This document shows, piece after piece, positions 44,721 to 54,554 of a DNA stretch of 64,000 bases (positions within the stretch are counted from its first letter, which is position 1; each line of letters begins with the position of its first letter). Origin of the DNA: Algibacter sp. Lineage in GTDB: Bacteria > Bacteroidota > Bacteroidia > Flavobacteriales > Flavobacteriaceae. The DNA lies in assembly GCF_029245835.1 (NCBI RefSeq), contig NZ_JAQWOO010000037.1, forward strand, positions 1 to 64,000, in the 5' to 3' direction. The notes below the pieces were generated by a model. That model had not been told where the DNA came from, ran no database searches, and worked only from the letters and a program-made list of their open reading frames with translations. The translations under genes were made by a program, and so were the position numbers.

Positions 44721-45923
44721 AGTACATGACAAAAATATAATTCATTGATTTTCAATAAATTAAGCATTGATTAATTAGGTTAAAGCATTGATTTTCAGTA
44801 TATTAGATGAATAATTCCACTTATTTTTCTAATGAAGAAAACCAATGCTGTCACTAAAAATAGTGAATTAACTTCTATTCTGAATACTCATTTTCAAGGA
44901 AAGCTGAATTTAGCTAGGGTAAAGCTCATTTCCCACTTTATCGTTGCCCTTTGTAAAGTACAGACCGTTACTTTTGAGAAATTAGCCAATGCCTTTGATA
45001 CTCAGGCAAGTCCCGAGTCTTCTTTAAGGCGCATACAGCGGTTTATTGCAAACTACAGTTTAGATCCCGACCTTATAGCACGTCTTGTTTTTAACCTGCT
45101 CCCTAAGCAGGGCAAATTAATCCTGAGCATAGATAGGACCAACTGGAAGTTTGGGCAGACCAACATTAATATCTTTATGCTCGGTATTGTTTATAAGGGT
45201 GTTGCTTTTCCCTTGTTGTTTACCATGCTCGACAAGCGAGGCAACTCCAACAGTGGTGAACGTATTGAACTGGTCAATAAGTTTATCCGCCTTTTTGGTA
45301 AGGATGTCATTGAGTCTATCGTCGCCGACAGGGAATTTGTAGGCGAACAATGGCTAGGGTTTCTTAACCGAAACAATATTAGGTACTACATCCGTATCCG
45401 TAATAACTTTAAAGTATTCATACCTCACAAGAACAAAGAAATTAAGGCTTCCCATTTGTTTGATAGGTTTAAACCTAATGAGTTTGTGTATTACAACAAA
45501 ATTGTACGGGTCAATGGACAACTCTGTTACTTATCGGGTTGCAGGCTCAATAATAGAAATGGGAAACAAGGTTTCTTGATCATTATATCGTTTAACAAAC
45601 CTGAAAAAGCTCAACAGCATTATAAACAGCGGTGGCAGATTGAAATGTCTTTTAAAGCTATGAAATCCAGTGGGTTTGATATAGAAAAAACACACTTGAA
45701 AGATATTGATAGAATTGAAAAGTTAATCTTGTTGGTAATCATTGCTTTTGTTTGGTGTTATAAAATTGGAATACACCTACATCAAATTAACCCTATTACA
45801 ATCAAAAAACATGGCAGAAAAGCTAAAAGTATTTTTAAACATGGGCTCTCTTTCTTAGCTAGTGTATTGTTAAACACTGAAAATCAAATGAATACTAATA
45901 TATTCCATTTTTTGTCATGTACT
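44721..45923 (+). mobile_element. IS4-like insertion sequence with about 15-bp terminal inverted repeats
   Basis: Left AGTACATGACAAAAA (44721-44735), right TTTTTGTCATGTACT (45909-45923); encloses a transposase. Confidence 0.85.
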
Positions 45924-45926
45924 TAG
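44832..45926 (+). CDS. IS4-family-type DDE transposase
   Basis: SIDRTNWKFGQTNINIFMLGIVYKG, IVADREFVGEQWLGFL, YKQRWQIEMSFKAMKSSGFDIEKTHL (D, D, E motifs). Confidence 0.9.
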   Translation: MKKTNAVTKNSELTSILNTHFQGKLNLARVKLISHFIVALCKVQTVTFEKLANAFDTQASPESSLRRIQRFIANYSLDPDLIARLVFNLLPKQGKLILSIDRTNWKFGQTNINIFMLGIVYKGVAFPLLFTMLDKRGNSNSGERIELVNKFIRLFGKDVIESIVADREFVGEQWLGFLNRNNIRYYIRIRNNFKVFIPHKNKEIKASHLFDRFKPNEFVYYNKIVRVNGQLCYLSGCRLNNRNGKQGFLIIISFNKPEKAQQHYKQRWQIEMSFKAMKSSGFDIEKTHLKDIDRIEKLILLVIIAFVWCYKIGIHLHQINPITIKKHGRKAKSIFKHGLSFLASVLLNTENQMNTNIFHFLSCT

Positions 45927-46089
45927 AAGTATTTTATAATTTTAACTCATTTTTAATAAAAGTAATTATCATATCCCGTTTTTTTGAATAATGCTTTATA
46001 ACTCATAACAATCTACCCAAAAATATATATTATTTGAAAATCACATTTATTTTCATACTTTGCAATAACTGGACTTTATAGTACAATTT

Positions 46090-47859
46090 ATGATAGAAGT
46101 AACAAGATTATTCGATTTTCCTTATTATCAAATGGAAAATGCTCCATTAGAAGCTGCCTTAGTAACTAAATATAATGGAAAATGGATTGAAACAAATACT
46201 AAAGACTATTTAAATAAAGCAAATGCTTTAAGTAGAGCTTTACTAAAACTTGGTGTTAAAAAGGATGACAAAATAGCTATAATCTCTTCAAGTAATAGAA
46301 CAGAATGGAATATTACCGACATTGGTGTTTTACAAACTGGAGCTCAAACCGTGCCTATTTACCCAACAATTAGTCCAGAAGATTACGAATATATTTTAAA
46401 CCATAGCGAATCTATTTATTGCTTTGTTTCTGATGATGACGTTTTAGAAAAAATAAATAAGATTAAATCTAAAACAGGATTAAAAGATGTTTTTTCTTTT
46501 GATACGATTAAGGGATGCAAAAATTATTCTGAATTATTTGAACTTGGAAAAGACAACTCTAATCAAAATGAATTAGATACACGAAAAGACGAAGTAAAAT
46601 CAATAGATTTAGCTACCATTATTTATACTTCGGGCACTACAGGAAAACCCAAAGGCGTTATGCTTTCTCATTGGAATATTGTTTCTAATGTATTTGCGGT
46701 ATCAAAAAGATTTCCTTTAAAACCTAATGATAAAACACTCAGCTTTCTTCCTGTTTGCCACATCTTTGAGCGGGTATTTTTATATGTATGCCAATATTGT
46801 AGTATATCTATCTATTTTGCAGAAAGTATAGATAAAATTGGCGACAATTTAAAAGAAGTAAAACCAAATGTTATAACCGTTGTTCCCAGATTGATAGAAA
46901 AAGTATATGACAAAATTATGGCTAAAGCCGAAGAATTAACTGGGATAAAAAGAAAACTGTTTTTTTGGGCTGTAGATCTCGGGGCAACATTCCAACCCTA
47001 TAAACAAAATGGCTGGTGGTATGAATTAAAACTAGCTATTGCTAGAAAATTAATTTTTAGCAAATGGCAAGAAGCTATGGGAGGCAATATCGTTTTTATG
47101 GCCTCTGGTAGTGCTGCATTACAACCTAGACTAGGACATTTATTTGGAGCTGCAAATATGCCAATAATGGAATGTTATGGCCTTACTGAAACATCCCCTG
47201 GTGTTACAGTTAGTGATAGAAGAAATAGAGGTTGGAAAATAGGTTCTGTAGGGAGAGTACTTGATAAATGTGAAGTAAAAATAGCTGACGACGGCGAAAT
47301 ACTTTGTAAAGGGCCAAACATAATGATGGGGTACTACAAAGACCCAGAAAAAACTGCCAGCGTGATGACTGGCGATTATTTTCATACTGGTGATAAAGGT
47401 GAAATTGATACGGATGGTTTTTTAAAAATTACAGGACGTAAAAAAGAAATGTTTAAAACTTCGGGAGGTAAATATATTGTGCCTACACTTCTTGAAAACG
47501 ATCTAAAACAATCTCGTTTCATAGAACAAATTATGATTATTGGTGAGGGAGAAAAAATGCCCGCAGCACTAATTCAACCAAATTTTGAATTTGTAAAAGA
47601 ATGGATTGAGCATAAAAAATATCCTATCGGCAATTCTTTTGAAGACATTGCTAATTCTGATGTTATCCAAAAAAGAATCCAAAAAGAAGTTAATAAATGC
47701 AACCAAAAATTTGGTAAATGGGAGCAAATAAAAGTTTTTAAATTAACTCCCGAAGTTTGGTCTATTGATGGCGGACATCTGACGCCTACTTTGAAAATGA
47801 AAAGAGATGTTATAAAAAACATGTATCATAATTTGATTGAAAATATTTATCGCCCATAA
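46090..47859 (+). CDS. Long-chain fatty-acid--CoA ligase / AMP-forming synthetase
   Basis: IIYTSGTTGKPKGVMLSHWN, YGLTETSPGVTVS, TGDKGEIDTDGFLKITGRKKEMFKTSGGKY. Confidence 0.95.
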   Translation: MIEVTRLFDFPYYQMENAPLEAALVTKYNGKWIETNTKDYLNKANALSRALLKLGVKKDDKIAIISSSNRTEWNITDIGVLQTGAQTVPIYPTISPEDYEYILNHSESIYCFVSDDDVLEKINKIKSKTGLKDVFSFDTIKGCKNYSELFELGKDNSNQNELDTRKDEVKSIDLATIIYTSGTTGKPKGVMLSHWNIVSNVFAVSKRFPLKPNDKTLSFLPVCHIFERVFLYVCQYCSISIYFAESIDKIGDNLKEVKPNVITVVPRLIEKVYDKIMAKAEELTGIKRKLFFWAVDLGATFQPYKQNGWWYELKLAIARKLIFSKWQEAMGGNIVFMASGSAALQPRLGHLFGAANMPIMECYGLTETSPGVTVSDRRNRGWKIGSVGRVLDKCEVKIADDGEILCKGPNIMMGYYKDPEKTASVMTGDYFHTGDKGEIDTDGFLKITGRKKEMFKTSGGKYIVPTLLENDLKQSRFIEQIMIIGEGEKMPAALIQPNFEFVKEWIEHKKYPIGNSFEDIANSDVIQKRIQKEVNKCNQKFGKWEQIKVFKLTPEVWSIDGGHLTPTLKMKRDVIKNMYHNLIENIYRP

Positions 47860-47954
47860 CCACTTAAAAACAGTGGCAAAATAAAACACTATTTATTAGC
47901 AGATACTGAATAGTATATAACGAAATAAAGCTAGCCCTAATAATAGTCTAAAAT

Positions 47955-48271
47955 GTAATTTATTATTTTTAAAGATACATTTCCACAACCTGAAGAAAAC
48001 CCCAATACGTTGTTATTCATATTTTTAGGTTGCTTAATTTTTGGACTATTCTTGGCATATATTTACACTAATCAGTCAAAAACTACAACCACTATTTCTG
48101 GAGTCAGAGCTGGTGGCATATTTGGATGATTTGCCCGATTATTTTTTTAATTTAGCGATGTACATTTATTCAAAAATGGAATTAGTAGCCTTGTACCTTC
48201 GTCTCCCTATTGTTATGACAACAATAAAAAGCGGATTGATTGGAGCAGTTAACAGAAAATTAGGGTCGTAA
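47955..48271 (+). pseudogene. Decayed small integral membrane protein gene
   Basis: One frame reads PEENPNTLLFIFLGCLIFGLFLAYIYTNQSKTTTTISGVRAGGIFG then TGA; another frame continues NLAMYIYSKMELVALYLRLPIVMTTIKSGLIGAVNRKLGS after the T7 run near 48142. Confidence 0.6.
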
Positions 48272-48338
48272 TATGTTTCGAAAATTTCTCATTTTTCAAT
48301 CGATATTCTCTTATTTGAAAAAACAATTATAATTTTAT

Positions 48339-48368
48339 AAAAAATACTATGCACGCATAGTATTTTTT
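48339..48368. promoter_or_regulatory. MarR-type operator candidate: AAAAAATACTATGC-AC-GCATAGTATTTTTT
   Basis: Perfect 14-bp inverted arms, 30 bp upstream of the MarR gene. Confidence 0.75.
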
Positions 48369-48397
48369 ATTATATTTGAGCTCACCAATCTAAAAAA

Positions 48398-48844
48398 ATG
48401 AAAGAAAAAACCATCGACTATGTTCTCAGAACTACTTGGTTAACAGTACAAAAAATGTATAATGAGGAAGCCTCAAAATTTGATAGCACTATGGCAACAG
48501 GATTTACTTTATTGAGTATCGACCCTGAAAAAGGAACACCCTCAACTGCCTTAGGGCCAAAAATGGGGATGGAAGCCACTAGTCTTTCTAGATTATTAAA
48601 AACAATGGAAAAAAAGGGTTTAATTATAAGAAAACCTAATCCTAATGATGGTCGTGGCGTTATTATATCGCTAACCGACTTTGGTATAGAAAAAAGAGAT
48701 TATTCAAAAGACAAAGTTCTGTTATTTAATGAAGCCATAAAAAACAATGTCTCCGAAGAGCAATTAATGCATTTTTACGAAGTATCCGAAGTTATTAATG
48801 ACCTGGTTTGTAATAAAAAAATATACAATCAATCTGATAGTTAA
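48398..48844 (+). CDS. MarR family transcriptional regulator
   Basis: Winged helix KMGMEATSLSRLLKTMEKKGLIIRKPNPNDGRGVIISLTDFG. Confidence 0.92.
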   Translation: MKEKTIDYVLRTTWLTVQKMYNEEASKFDSTMATGFTLLSIDPEKGTPSTALGPKMGMEATSLSRLLKTMEKKGLIIRKPNPNDGRGVIISLTDFGIEKRDYSKDKVLLFNEAIKNNVSEEQLMHFYEVSEVINDLVCNKKIYNQSDS

Positions 48845-48853
48845 AATATTAAA

Positions 48854-51262
48854 ATGAGCAAACGAAGAATAAAAAAAATAGCCATTATTGGCTCTGGAAT
48901 TATGGGAAGTGGCATTGCATGTCATTTCGCAAATATTGGCGTCGATGTATTATTATTAGATATCGTTCCTAGAGAACTAAATGATAAAGAAAAAGCAAAA
49001 GGCTTAACTTTAGAAGATAAAGGAGTTAGAAACAGACTAGTAAATGATGCTCTGACTGCGTCATTAAAATCTAAACCCTCTCCTATTTATCATCAAGATT
49101 TTGCAAGCAGAATTACTACGGGAAATCTTGAAGATGATATTGCTAAAGTTTCAGGGGTTGATTGGATAATGGAAGTTGTTGTTGAGCGTTTAGATATTAA
49201 ACAACAGGTTTTTGAAAATCTAGAAAAATATAGAACAACCGGAACTTTAATTACAAGTAACACCTCTGGTATTCCTATTAAATTTATGAGTGAAGGGCGA
49301 TCTGAAGATTTTCAGAAGCATTTCTGCGGGACTCACTTTTTTAACCCAGCACGTTATTTAAAATTATTCGAAATCATTCCAGGACCAAAAACCGATGCTT
49401 CCGTTTTAGAATTCTTAAATGGTTATGGTGAGCAATTCCTTGGAAAAACTTCTGTAGTTGCCAAAGACACGCCAGCATTTATTGGAAACCGTATCGGAAT
49501 TTTTAGTATTCAAAGTTTATTCCACGCCGTTAAAGAATTAGATTTAACGGTTGAAGAAGTTGACAAATTATCAGGTCCAGTAATTGGTCGTCCAAAATCG
49601 GCCACTTTTAGAACTGTTGATGTTGTTGGATTAGATACTTTAGTTCACGTTGCCAATGGCATTAGAGAGAACTGTTTAAACGACGAACGTTTAGAATTGT
49701 TTAAATTGCCTGATTTCATCAATAGTATGATGGAAAATAAATGGTTAGGAAGTAAAACTGGGCAAGGATTTTATAAAAAACAAGTGTCAGCTGATGGTAA
49801 AAAGGAAATTTTAACGCTCGACTTAAACACATTAGAGTATCGTTCAGCTAAACGCGCAAAATTTGCCACCTTAGAGTTAACAAAATCTATAGATAAAGTT
49901 GTTGACCGTTTCAAAGTACTAGTGAACGGAAAAGATAAAGCTGGTGAATTCTACAGAAAAAGTTTTGCAGCCTTATTTGCTTATGTTTCAAATAGAATTC
50001 CTGAAATTACGGATGACTTATATAAGATTGATGATGCTATGAAAGCTGGGTTTGGATGGGAACATGGTCCTTTTCAAATTTGGGATGCTATTGGTGTTGA
50101 AGCTGGAATAGAAATCATGAAAGCTGAAGGTTTAGAACCTAATGCATGGGTAAGCGATATGCTTGCTTCAGGAAGTTCTTCTTTCTATACCGTAAAAAAC
50201 GGAGCAACATATGCTTATGATATTCCTAAGAAAACACAAGAAAAAATTCCTAGACAAGATAGCTTCATAATATTAGATAATATTAGAAAATCTAACGAAG
50301 TATTCAAAAACTCTGGAGTTGTTGTTGAAGATTTAGGAGATGGTATTCTCAACCTAGAATTCCAATCTAAAATGAATACCATTGGTGGCGATGTGCTTGC
50401 TGGATTAAATAAGGCGATTGATATTGCTGAAAAAGATTTCGCAGGTTTAGTAGTTGGTAATCAAGGTGCAAACTTCTCTGTTGGTGCAAATATAGGTATG
50501 ATTTTTATGATGGCTGCAGAACAGGAGTATGATGAACTTAATGGCGCCATTAAATATTTCCAAGATAGCATGATGCGTATGCGTTATTCATCAATACCAA
50601 CAATTTCTGCCCCACACGGCATGTCTTTGGGTGGTGCTTGTGAATTATCAATGCACGCCGATAAAGTTGTTGCAGCAGCAGAAACCTATATGGGACTTGT
50701 AGAGTTTGGAGTTGGAGTGATTCCTGGAGGTGCTGGATCAAAAGAAATGGCATTAAGAGCGTCTGATACTTTTAGAAAAGGTGATGTGCAATTAAATACA
50801 TTACAGGAGTACTTTCTAACTATTGGAATGGCCAAAGTATCGACTTCTGCTTATGAAGCTTTCGATTTAGGTGTGCTTCAAAAAGGAAAAGATATTGTGG
50901 TGGTTAATAAAGACCGACAAATTGCAGTAGCCAAACAACATGCCAAATTGATGGCAGAAATGGGCTATACGCAACCTATTCGCAGAAAAGATGTTCTTGT
51001 TCTTGGCAAACAAGCCTTAGGTATGTTTCTAGTAGGAACCGATGCTATGAAAGACTCGAATTATATTAGCGAACACGATATGAAAATTGCTAACAAATTA
51101 GCTTACGTTATGGCCGGTGGAGATTTATCTGAACCAACTTTAGTTAGCGAGCAATATTTATTAGACTTAGAACGTGAAGCTTTCCTTTCGCTTTGCACAG
51201 AGCGCAAGACTTTAGAAAGAATTCAGCACATGTTAACCAAAGGAAAACCTTTAAGAAACTAA
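48854..51262 (+). CDS. 3-hydroxyacyl-CoA dehydrogenase / enoyl-CoA hydratase fusion
   Basis: N-terminal IAIIGSGIMGSGIACHFANIGVDVLLLDI, FCGTHFFNPARYLKLFEII; C-terminal crotonase HGMSLGGACELSMHADKVVAAAETYMGLVEFGVGVIPG. Confidence 0.95.
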   Translation: MSKRRIKKIAIIGSGIMGSGIACHFANIGVDVLLLDIVPRELNDKEKAKGLTLEDKGVRNRLVNDALTASLKSKPSPIYHQDFASRITTGNLEDDIAKVSGVDWIMEVVVERLDIKQQVFENLEKYRTTGTLITSNTSGIPIKFMSEGRSEDFQKHFCGTHFFNPARYLKLFEIIPGPKTDASVLEFLNGYGEQFLGKTSVVAKDTPAFIGNRIGIFSIQSLFHAVKELDLTVEEVDKLSGPVIGRPKSATFRTVDVVGLDTLVHVANGIRENCLNDERLELFKLPDFINSMMENKWLGSKTGQGFYKKQVSADGKKEILTLDLNTLEYRSAKRAKFATLELTKSIDKVVDRFKVLVNGKDKAGEFYRKSFAALFAYVSNRIPEITDDLYKIDDAMKAGFGWEHGPFQIWDAIGVEAGIEIMKAEGLEPNAWVSDMLASGSSSFYTVKNGATYAYDIPKKTQEKIPRQDSFIILDNIRKSNEVFKNSGVVVEDLGDGILNLEFQSKMNTIGGDVLAGLNKAIDIAEKDFAGLVVGNQGANFSVGANIGMIFMMAAEQEYDELNGAIKYFQDSMMRMRYSSIPTISAPHGMSLGGACELSMHADKVVAAAETYMGLVEFGVGVIPGGAGSKEMALRASDTFRKGDVQLNTLQEYFLTIGMAKVSTSAYEAFDLGVLQKGKDIVVVNKDRQIAVAKQHAKLMAEMGYTQPIRRKDVLVLGKQALGMFLVGTDAMKDSNYISEHDMKIANKLAYVMAGGDLSEPTLVSEQYLLDLEREAFLSLCTERKTLERIQHMLTKGKPLRN

Positions 51263-51266
51263 GAAA

Positions 51267-52460
51267 ATGAAAACAGCATATATAGTAAAAGCATATAGAA
51301 CCGCAGTTGGTAAGGCACCAAAAGGCGTGTTCCGTTTTAAAAGAACAGATGAATTGGCAGCCGAAACCATCAAATATATGATGAAAGAGTTACCCAATTT
51401 AGATCCAAAACGTATTGATGATGTTATTGTTGGTAATGCGATGCCTGAAGGGTCTCAAGGACTAAATATGGCACGATTAATCTCTTTAATGGGACTAGAA
51501 GTTATTGATGTTCCTGGAGTAACCGTTAATCGATTTTGTTCTTCCGGTGTAGAAACGATTGCTATGGCAACTGCAAAAATCCAAGCTGGAATGGCAGAAT
51601 GTATTATCGCAGGTGGTGCAGAAAGCATGAGCAGCGTACCAATGACAGGGTTTAAACCAGAATTAAATTATGATGCCATTGTTAAAGCTGGTCACGAAGA
51701 TTATTATTGGGGCATGGGAAATACTGCCGAAGCAGTCGCTAACCAATTTAAAGTATCTCGTGAGGACCAAGACGAATTTGCTTTTAATTCTCATATGAAA
51801 GCTTTAAAAGCACAAGCAGAAAATCGTTTTCAAGATCAAATTGTACCTATTGAAGTAGAACAAACTTATATAGATGCTAACGGAAAAAAGGCAATAAAAA
51901 AGTATACAGTTACAAAGGATGAAGGCCCTCGTGCCGGAACCAGTAAAGAAGCTTTAGCAAAACTAAGAGCCGTATTTGCCGCTGGCGGAAGTGTTACTGC
52001 TGGTAACTCATCTCAAATGAGTGATGGCGCAGCATTTGTTATGGTAATGAGTGAAGATATGGTTAAAGAGTTAAATCTTGAACCCGTAGCAAGAATGGTA
52101 AATTATGCAGCTGCAGGTGTTGAACCGCGCATTATGGGAATAGGTCCTGTAAAGGCTATTCCAAAAGCATTAAAATTAGCTGGTCTAAAACAAAGTGATT
52201 TAGATTTAATCGAATTGAATGAAGCATTTGCATCGCAATCTTTAGCAGTAATTAGAGAGTTAGATTTAAATCCAGACATAATAAATGTTAATGGAGGAGC
52301 CATTGCTCTTGGTCATCCACTGGGGTGTACAGGAGCAAAACTTTCTGTACAGTTATTTGATGAAATGCGTAAACGTGATATGAAAGGTAAATATGGAGCA
52401 GTTACCATGTGTGTAGGTACAGGACAAGGTGCATGTGGCATCTTTGAATTTTTAAATTAA
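51267..52460 (+). CDS. Acetyl-CoA acyltransferase (thiolase)
   Basis: NRFCSSGVETIAMATAKIQAG, NVNGGAIALGHPLGCTGAKL, CVGTGQGACGIFE. Confidence 0.97.
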   Translation: MKTAYIVKAYRTAVGKAPKGVFRFKRTDELAAETIKYMMKELPNLDPKRIDDVIVGNAMPEGSQGLNMARLISLMGLEVIDVPGVTVNRFCSSGVETIAMATAKIQAGMAECIIAGGAESMSSVPMTGFKPELNYDAIVKAGHEDYYWGMGNTAEAVANQFKVSREDQDEFAFNSHMKALKAQAENRFQDQIVPIEVEQTYIDANGKKAIKKYTVTKDEGPRAGTSKEALAKLRAVFAAGGSVTAGNSSQMSDGAAFVMVMSEDMVKELNLEPVARMVNYAAAGVEPRIMGIGPVKAIPKALKLAGLKQSDLDLIELNEAFASQSLAVIRELDLNPDIINVNGGAIALGHPLGCTGAKLSVQLFDEMRKRDMKGKYGAVTMCVGTGQGACGIFEFLN

Positions 52461-52462
52461 AT

Positions 52463-52643
52463 GAGGCCCTCCTAACCTCCCCAAAGGGAAGGAAAACTCA
52501 TAACCAGTAAAAATATCCGTGCAAACACGCAATAGATTTCTCTCCTTCGTAGAGAGTTAAAAAGTAAAAAGATAAAAACAAAGTATAACTTAAAAAACAC
52601 CCCGTAACAGATCTCCCCCTTTAGGGGGAGTTAGAGGGGGCTT
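52463..52643. repeat. Inverted pair of CCTCCCC/CTCCCCCTAAAGGGGGAG-type intergenic repeats
   Basis: GAGGCCCTCCTAACCTCCCCAAAGGGAAGG (52463-52492) and ATCTCCCCCTTTAGGGGGAGTTAGAGGGGGCTT (52611-52643), mutually inverted related copies. Confidence 0.75.
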
Positions 52644-52646
52644 ATT

Positions 52647-54449
52647 ATGGAAAAAGACATTTTACGTGGCGGTCAATTCTTAGTTAAAGAAATCGATTGT
52701 GAAGATATTTTTACACCTGAAGATTTCAATGAAGATCAGCTTATGATGAAAGAAGCTGTAACCGAATTTGTAGACAGAGAAATTTGGTCTAAAAAGGCAC
52801 AATTTGAAAAGAAAGATTATGCCTTAACGGAGTCGTGCATGAGACAAGCTGGAGACTTAGGTTTTTTAAGTGTTTCAGTTCCTGAAGAGTATGGTGGCAT
52901 GGGTATGGGCTTTGTCGATACCGTTTTAGTTTGTGATTTCATTTCTGGTGCAACGGGTTCTTTTAGCACAGCTTTTGGAGCACATACTGGTATTGGAACA
53001 ATGCCTATTACTTTATACGGTAATGAAGAACAAAAACAAAAGTATGTCCCTAAATTGGCTTCTGGCGAATGGTTTGGTTCTTATTGTTTAACTGAACCTA
53101 GTGCAGGTAGTGACGCTAATTCTGGAAAAACGAAAGCGGTACTTTCTGATGATGGTAAAACATATAAGATTACCGGTCAGAAAATGTGGATTTCCAATGC
53201 TGGTTTTTGCAGCTTGATGATTGTTTTTGCTAGAATTGAAGATGATAAAAACATCACGGGTTTTATCGTTGAGTACGACCCAGAAAATCCGAACGGAATA
53301 ACCATGGGTGAAGAAGAGCATAAGCTTGGTATTCGTGCCTCTTCTACGCGACAAGTATTCTTTAACGACACTGTGGTTCCTGTTGAAAATATGTTGTCTA
53401 CAAGAGGAAATGGCTTTAAAATTGCCATGAATGCACTTAATGTAGGAAGAATAAAATTAGCCGCTGCTTGTTTAGATGCACAACGTCGTGTGATTTCAGA
53501 ATCTGTAAATTATGCCAATGAAAGGGTTCAATTTAAAGTTCCAATTTCAAGCTTTGGCGCTATTCGCCAAAAAATCGCAGAAATGGCTACTAATTGTTGG
53601 GTTGGTGAAGCTGCAACTTATCGTGCATCCAAAAATATTGAAGACCGCATTACTATTCGTCAAAATAACGAAAAAGACACACATCAAGAAGCTGAACTAA
53701 AAGGTGTTGAAGAATATGCCATTGAATGTTCTATTCTAAAAGTAGCTGTTTCAGAATTTATTCAAAAATGTTCTGATGAAGGTATCCAAATTTATGGTGG
53801 TATGGGCTTCTCTGAAGAAACACCGATAGAATCTGCTTGGAGGGATGCTAGAATTGCAAGAATTTATGAAGGGACTAATGAAATTAACAGAATGCTTTCT
53901 ATTGGTATGTTAATTAAAAAAGCCATGAAAGGTCATGTTGATTTATTAGGCCCTGCTCAAGATGTAGCAAAAGAACTTACCGGAATTCCTTCTTTTGAAG
54001 TACCAGATTTTTCAGAGTTATTTTCTGAAGAAAAAAGTATTGTTAAAAACCTTAAAAAATTATTTTTAATGGTAGCTGGTGCTGCCCTTCAGAAATATGG
54101 AGAAAAAATTGAAGAGCAACAACAACTTATGTTAGCCGCTTCAGATATATTAATTCAAGTATATTTAGCAGAATCTGCTATTCTTCGTGCTGAAAAAATG
54201 GCAAAGAAAGAAGGTGAAGACAATGTGAAAGAACAAATAGCCATGGCAAAATTAAACTTATTCCATGCTATTGATGTTATTGAAACTGCGGGAAAACATT
54301 CTATAATTTCGTTCTCTACGGGTGATGAACAACGAATGATGCTTATGGGCTTGAAGCGTTACATCAAATATGTAAACATGCCAAATATTATAGAATTAAG
54401 ACATATTATTGCTGAAAAAGTAATTAAAGAAAATAAATATTGTTTTTAA
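52647..54449 (+). CDS. Acyl-CoA dehydrogenase
   Basis: YCLTEPSAGSDANSGKTKA, WISNAGFCSLMIVFA, QIYGGMGFSEETPIESAWRDARIARIYEGTNEINR. Confidence 0.96.
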   Translation: MEKDILRGGQFLVKEIDCEDIFTPEDFNEDQLMMKEAVTEFVDREIWSKKAQFEKKDYALTESCMRQAGDLGFLSVSVPEEYGGMGMGFVDTVLVCDFISGATGSFSTAFGAHTGIGTMPITLYGNEEQKQKYVPKLASGEWFGSYCLTEPSAGSDANSGKTKAVLSDDGKTYKITGQKMWISNAGFCSLMIVFARIEDDKNITGFIVEYDPENPNGITMGEEEHKLGIRASSTRQVFFNDTVVPVENMLSTRGNGFKIAMNALNVGRIKLAAACLDAQRRVISESVNYANERVQFKVPISSFGAIRQKIAEMATNCWVGEAATYRASKNIEDRITIRQNNEKDTHQEAELKGVEEYAIECSILKVAVSEFIQKCSDEGIQIYGGMGFSEETPIESAWRDARIARIYEGTNEINRMLSIGMLIKKAMKGHVDLLGPAQDVAKELTGIPSFEVPDFSELFSEEKSIVKNLKKLFLMVAGAALQKYGEKIEEQQQLMLAASDILIQVYLAESAILRAEKMAKKEGEDNVKEQIAMAKLNLFHAIDVIETAGKHSIISFSTGDEQRMMLMGLKRYIKYVNMPNIIELRHIIAEKVIKENKYCF

Positions 54450-54490
54450 TCTTAAACACAAAATTTATAGAGTGACTAACTCAATTTTAA

Positions 54491-54524
54491 AAAACGCTTC
54501 GAATTAATTTTCGAAGCGTTTTTT
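54491..54524 (+). terminator. Rho-independent terminator after the beta-oxidation cluster
   Basis: AAACGCTTCGA-attaatt-TTCGAAGCGTTTTTT. Confidence 0.8.
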
Positions 54525-54554
54525 ATTTCAGTATTTTTAGATAAATTTTTAAAT

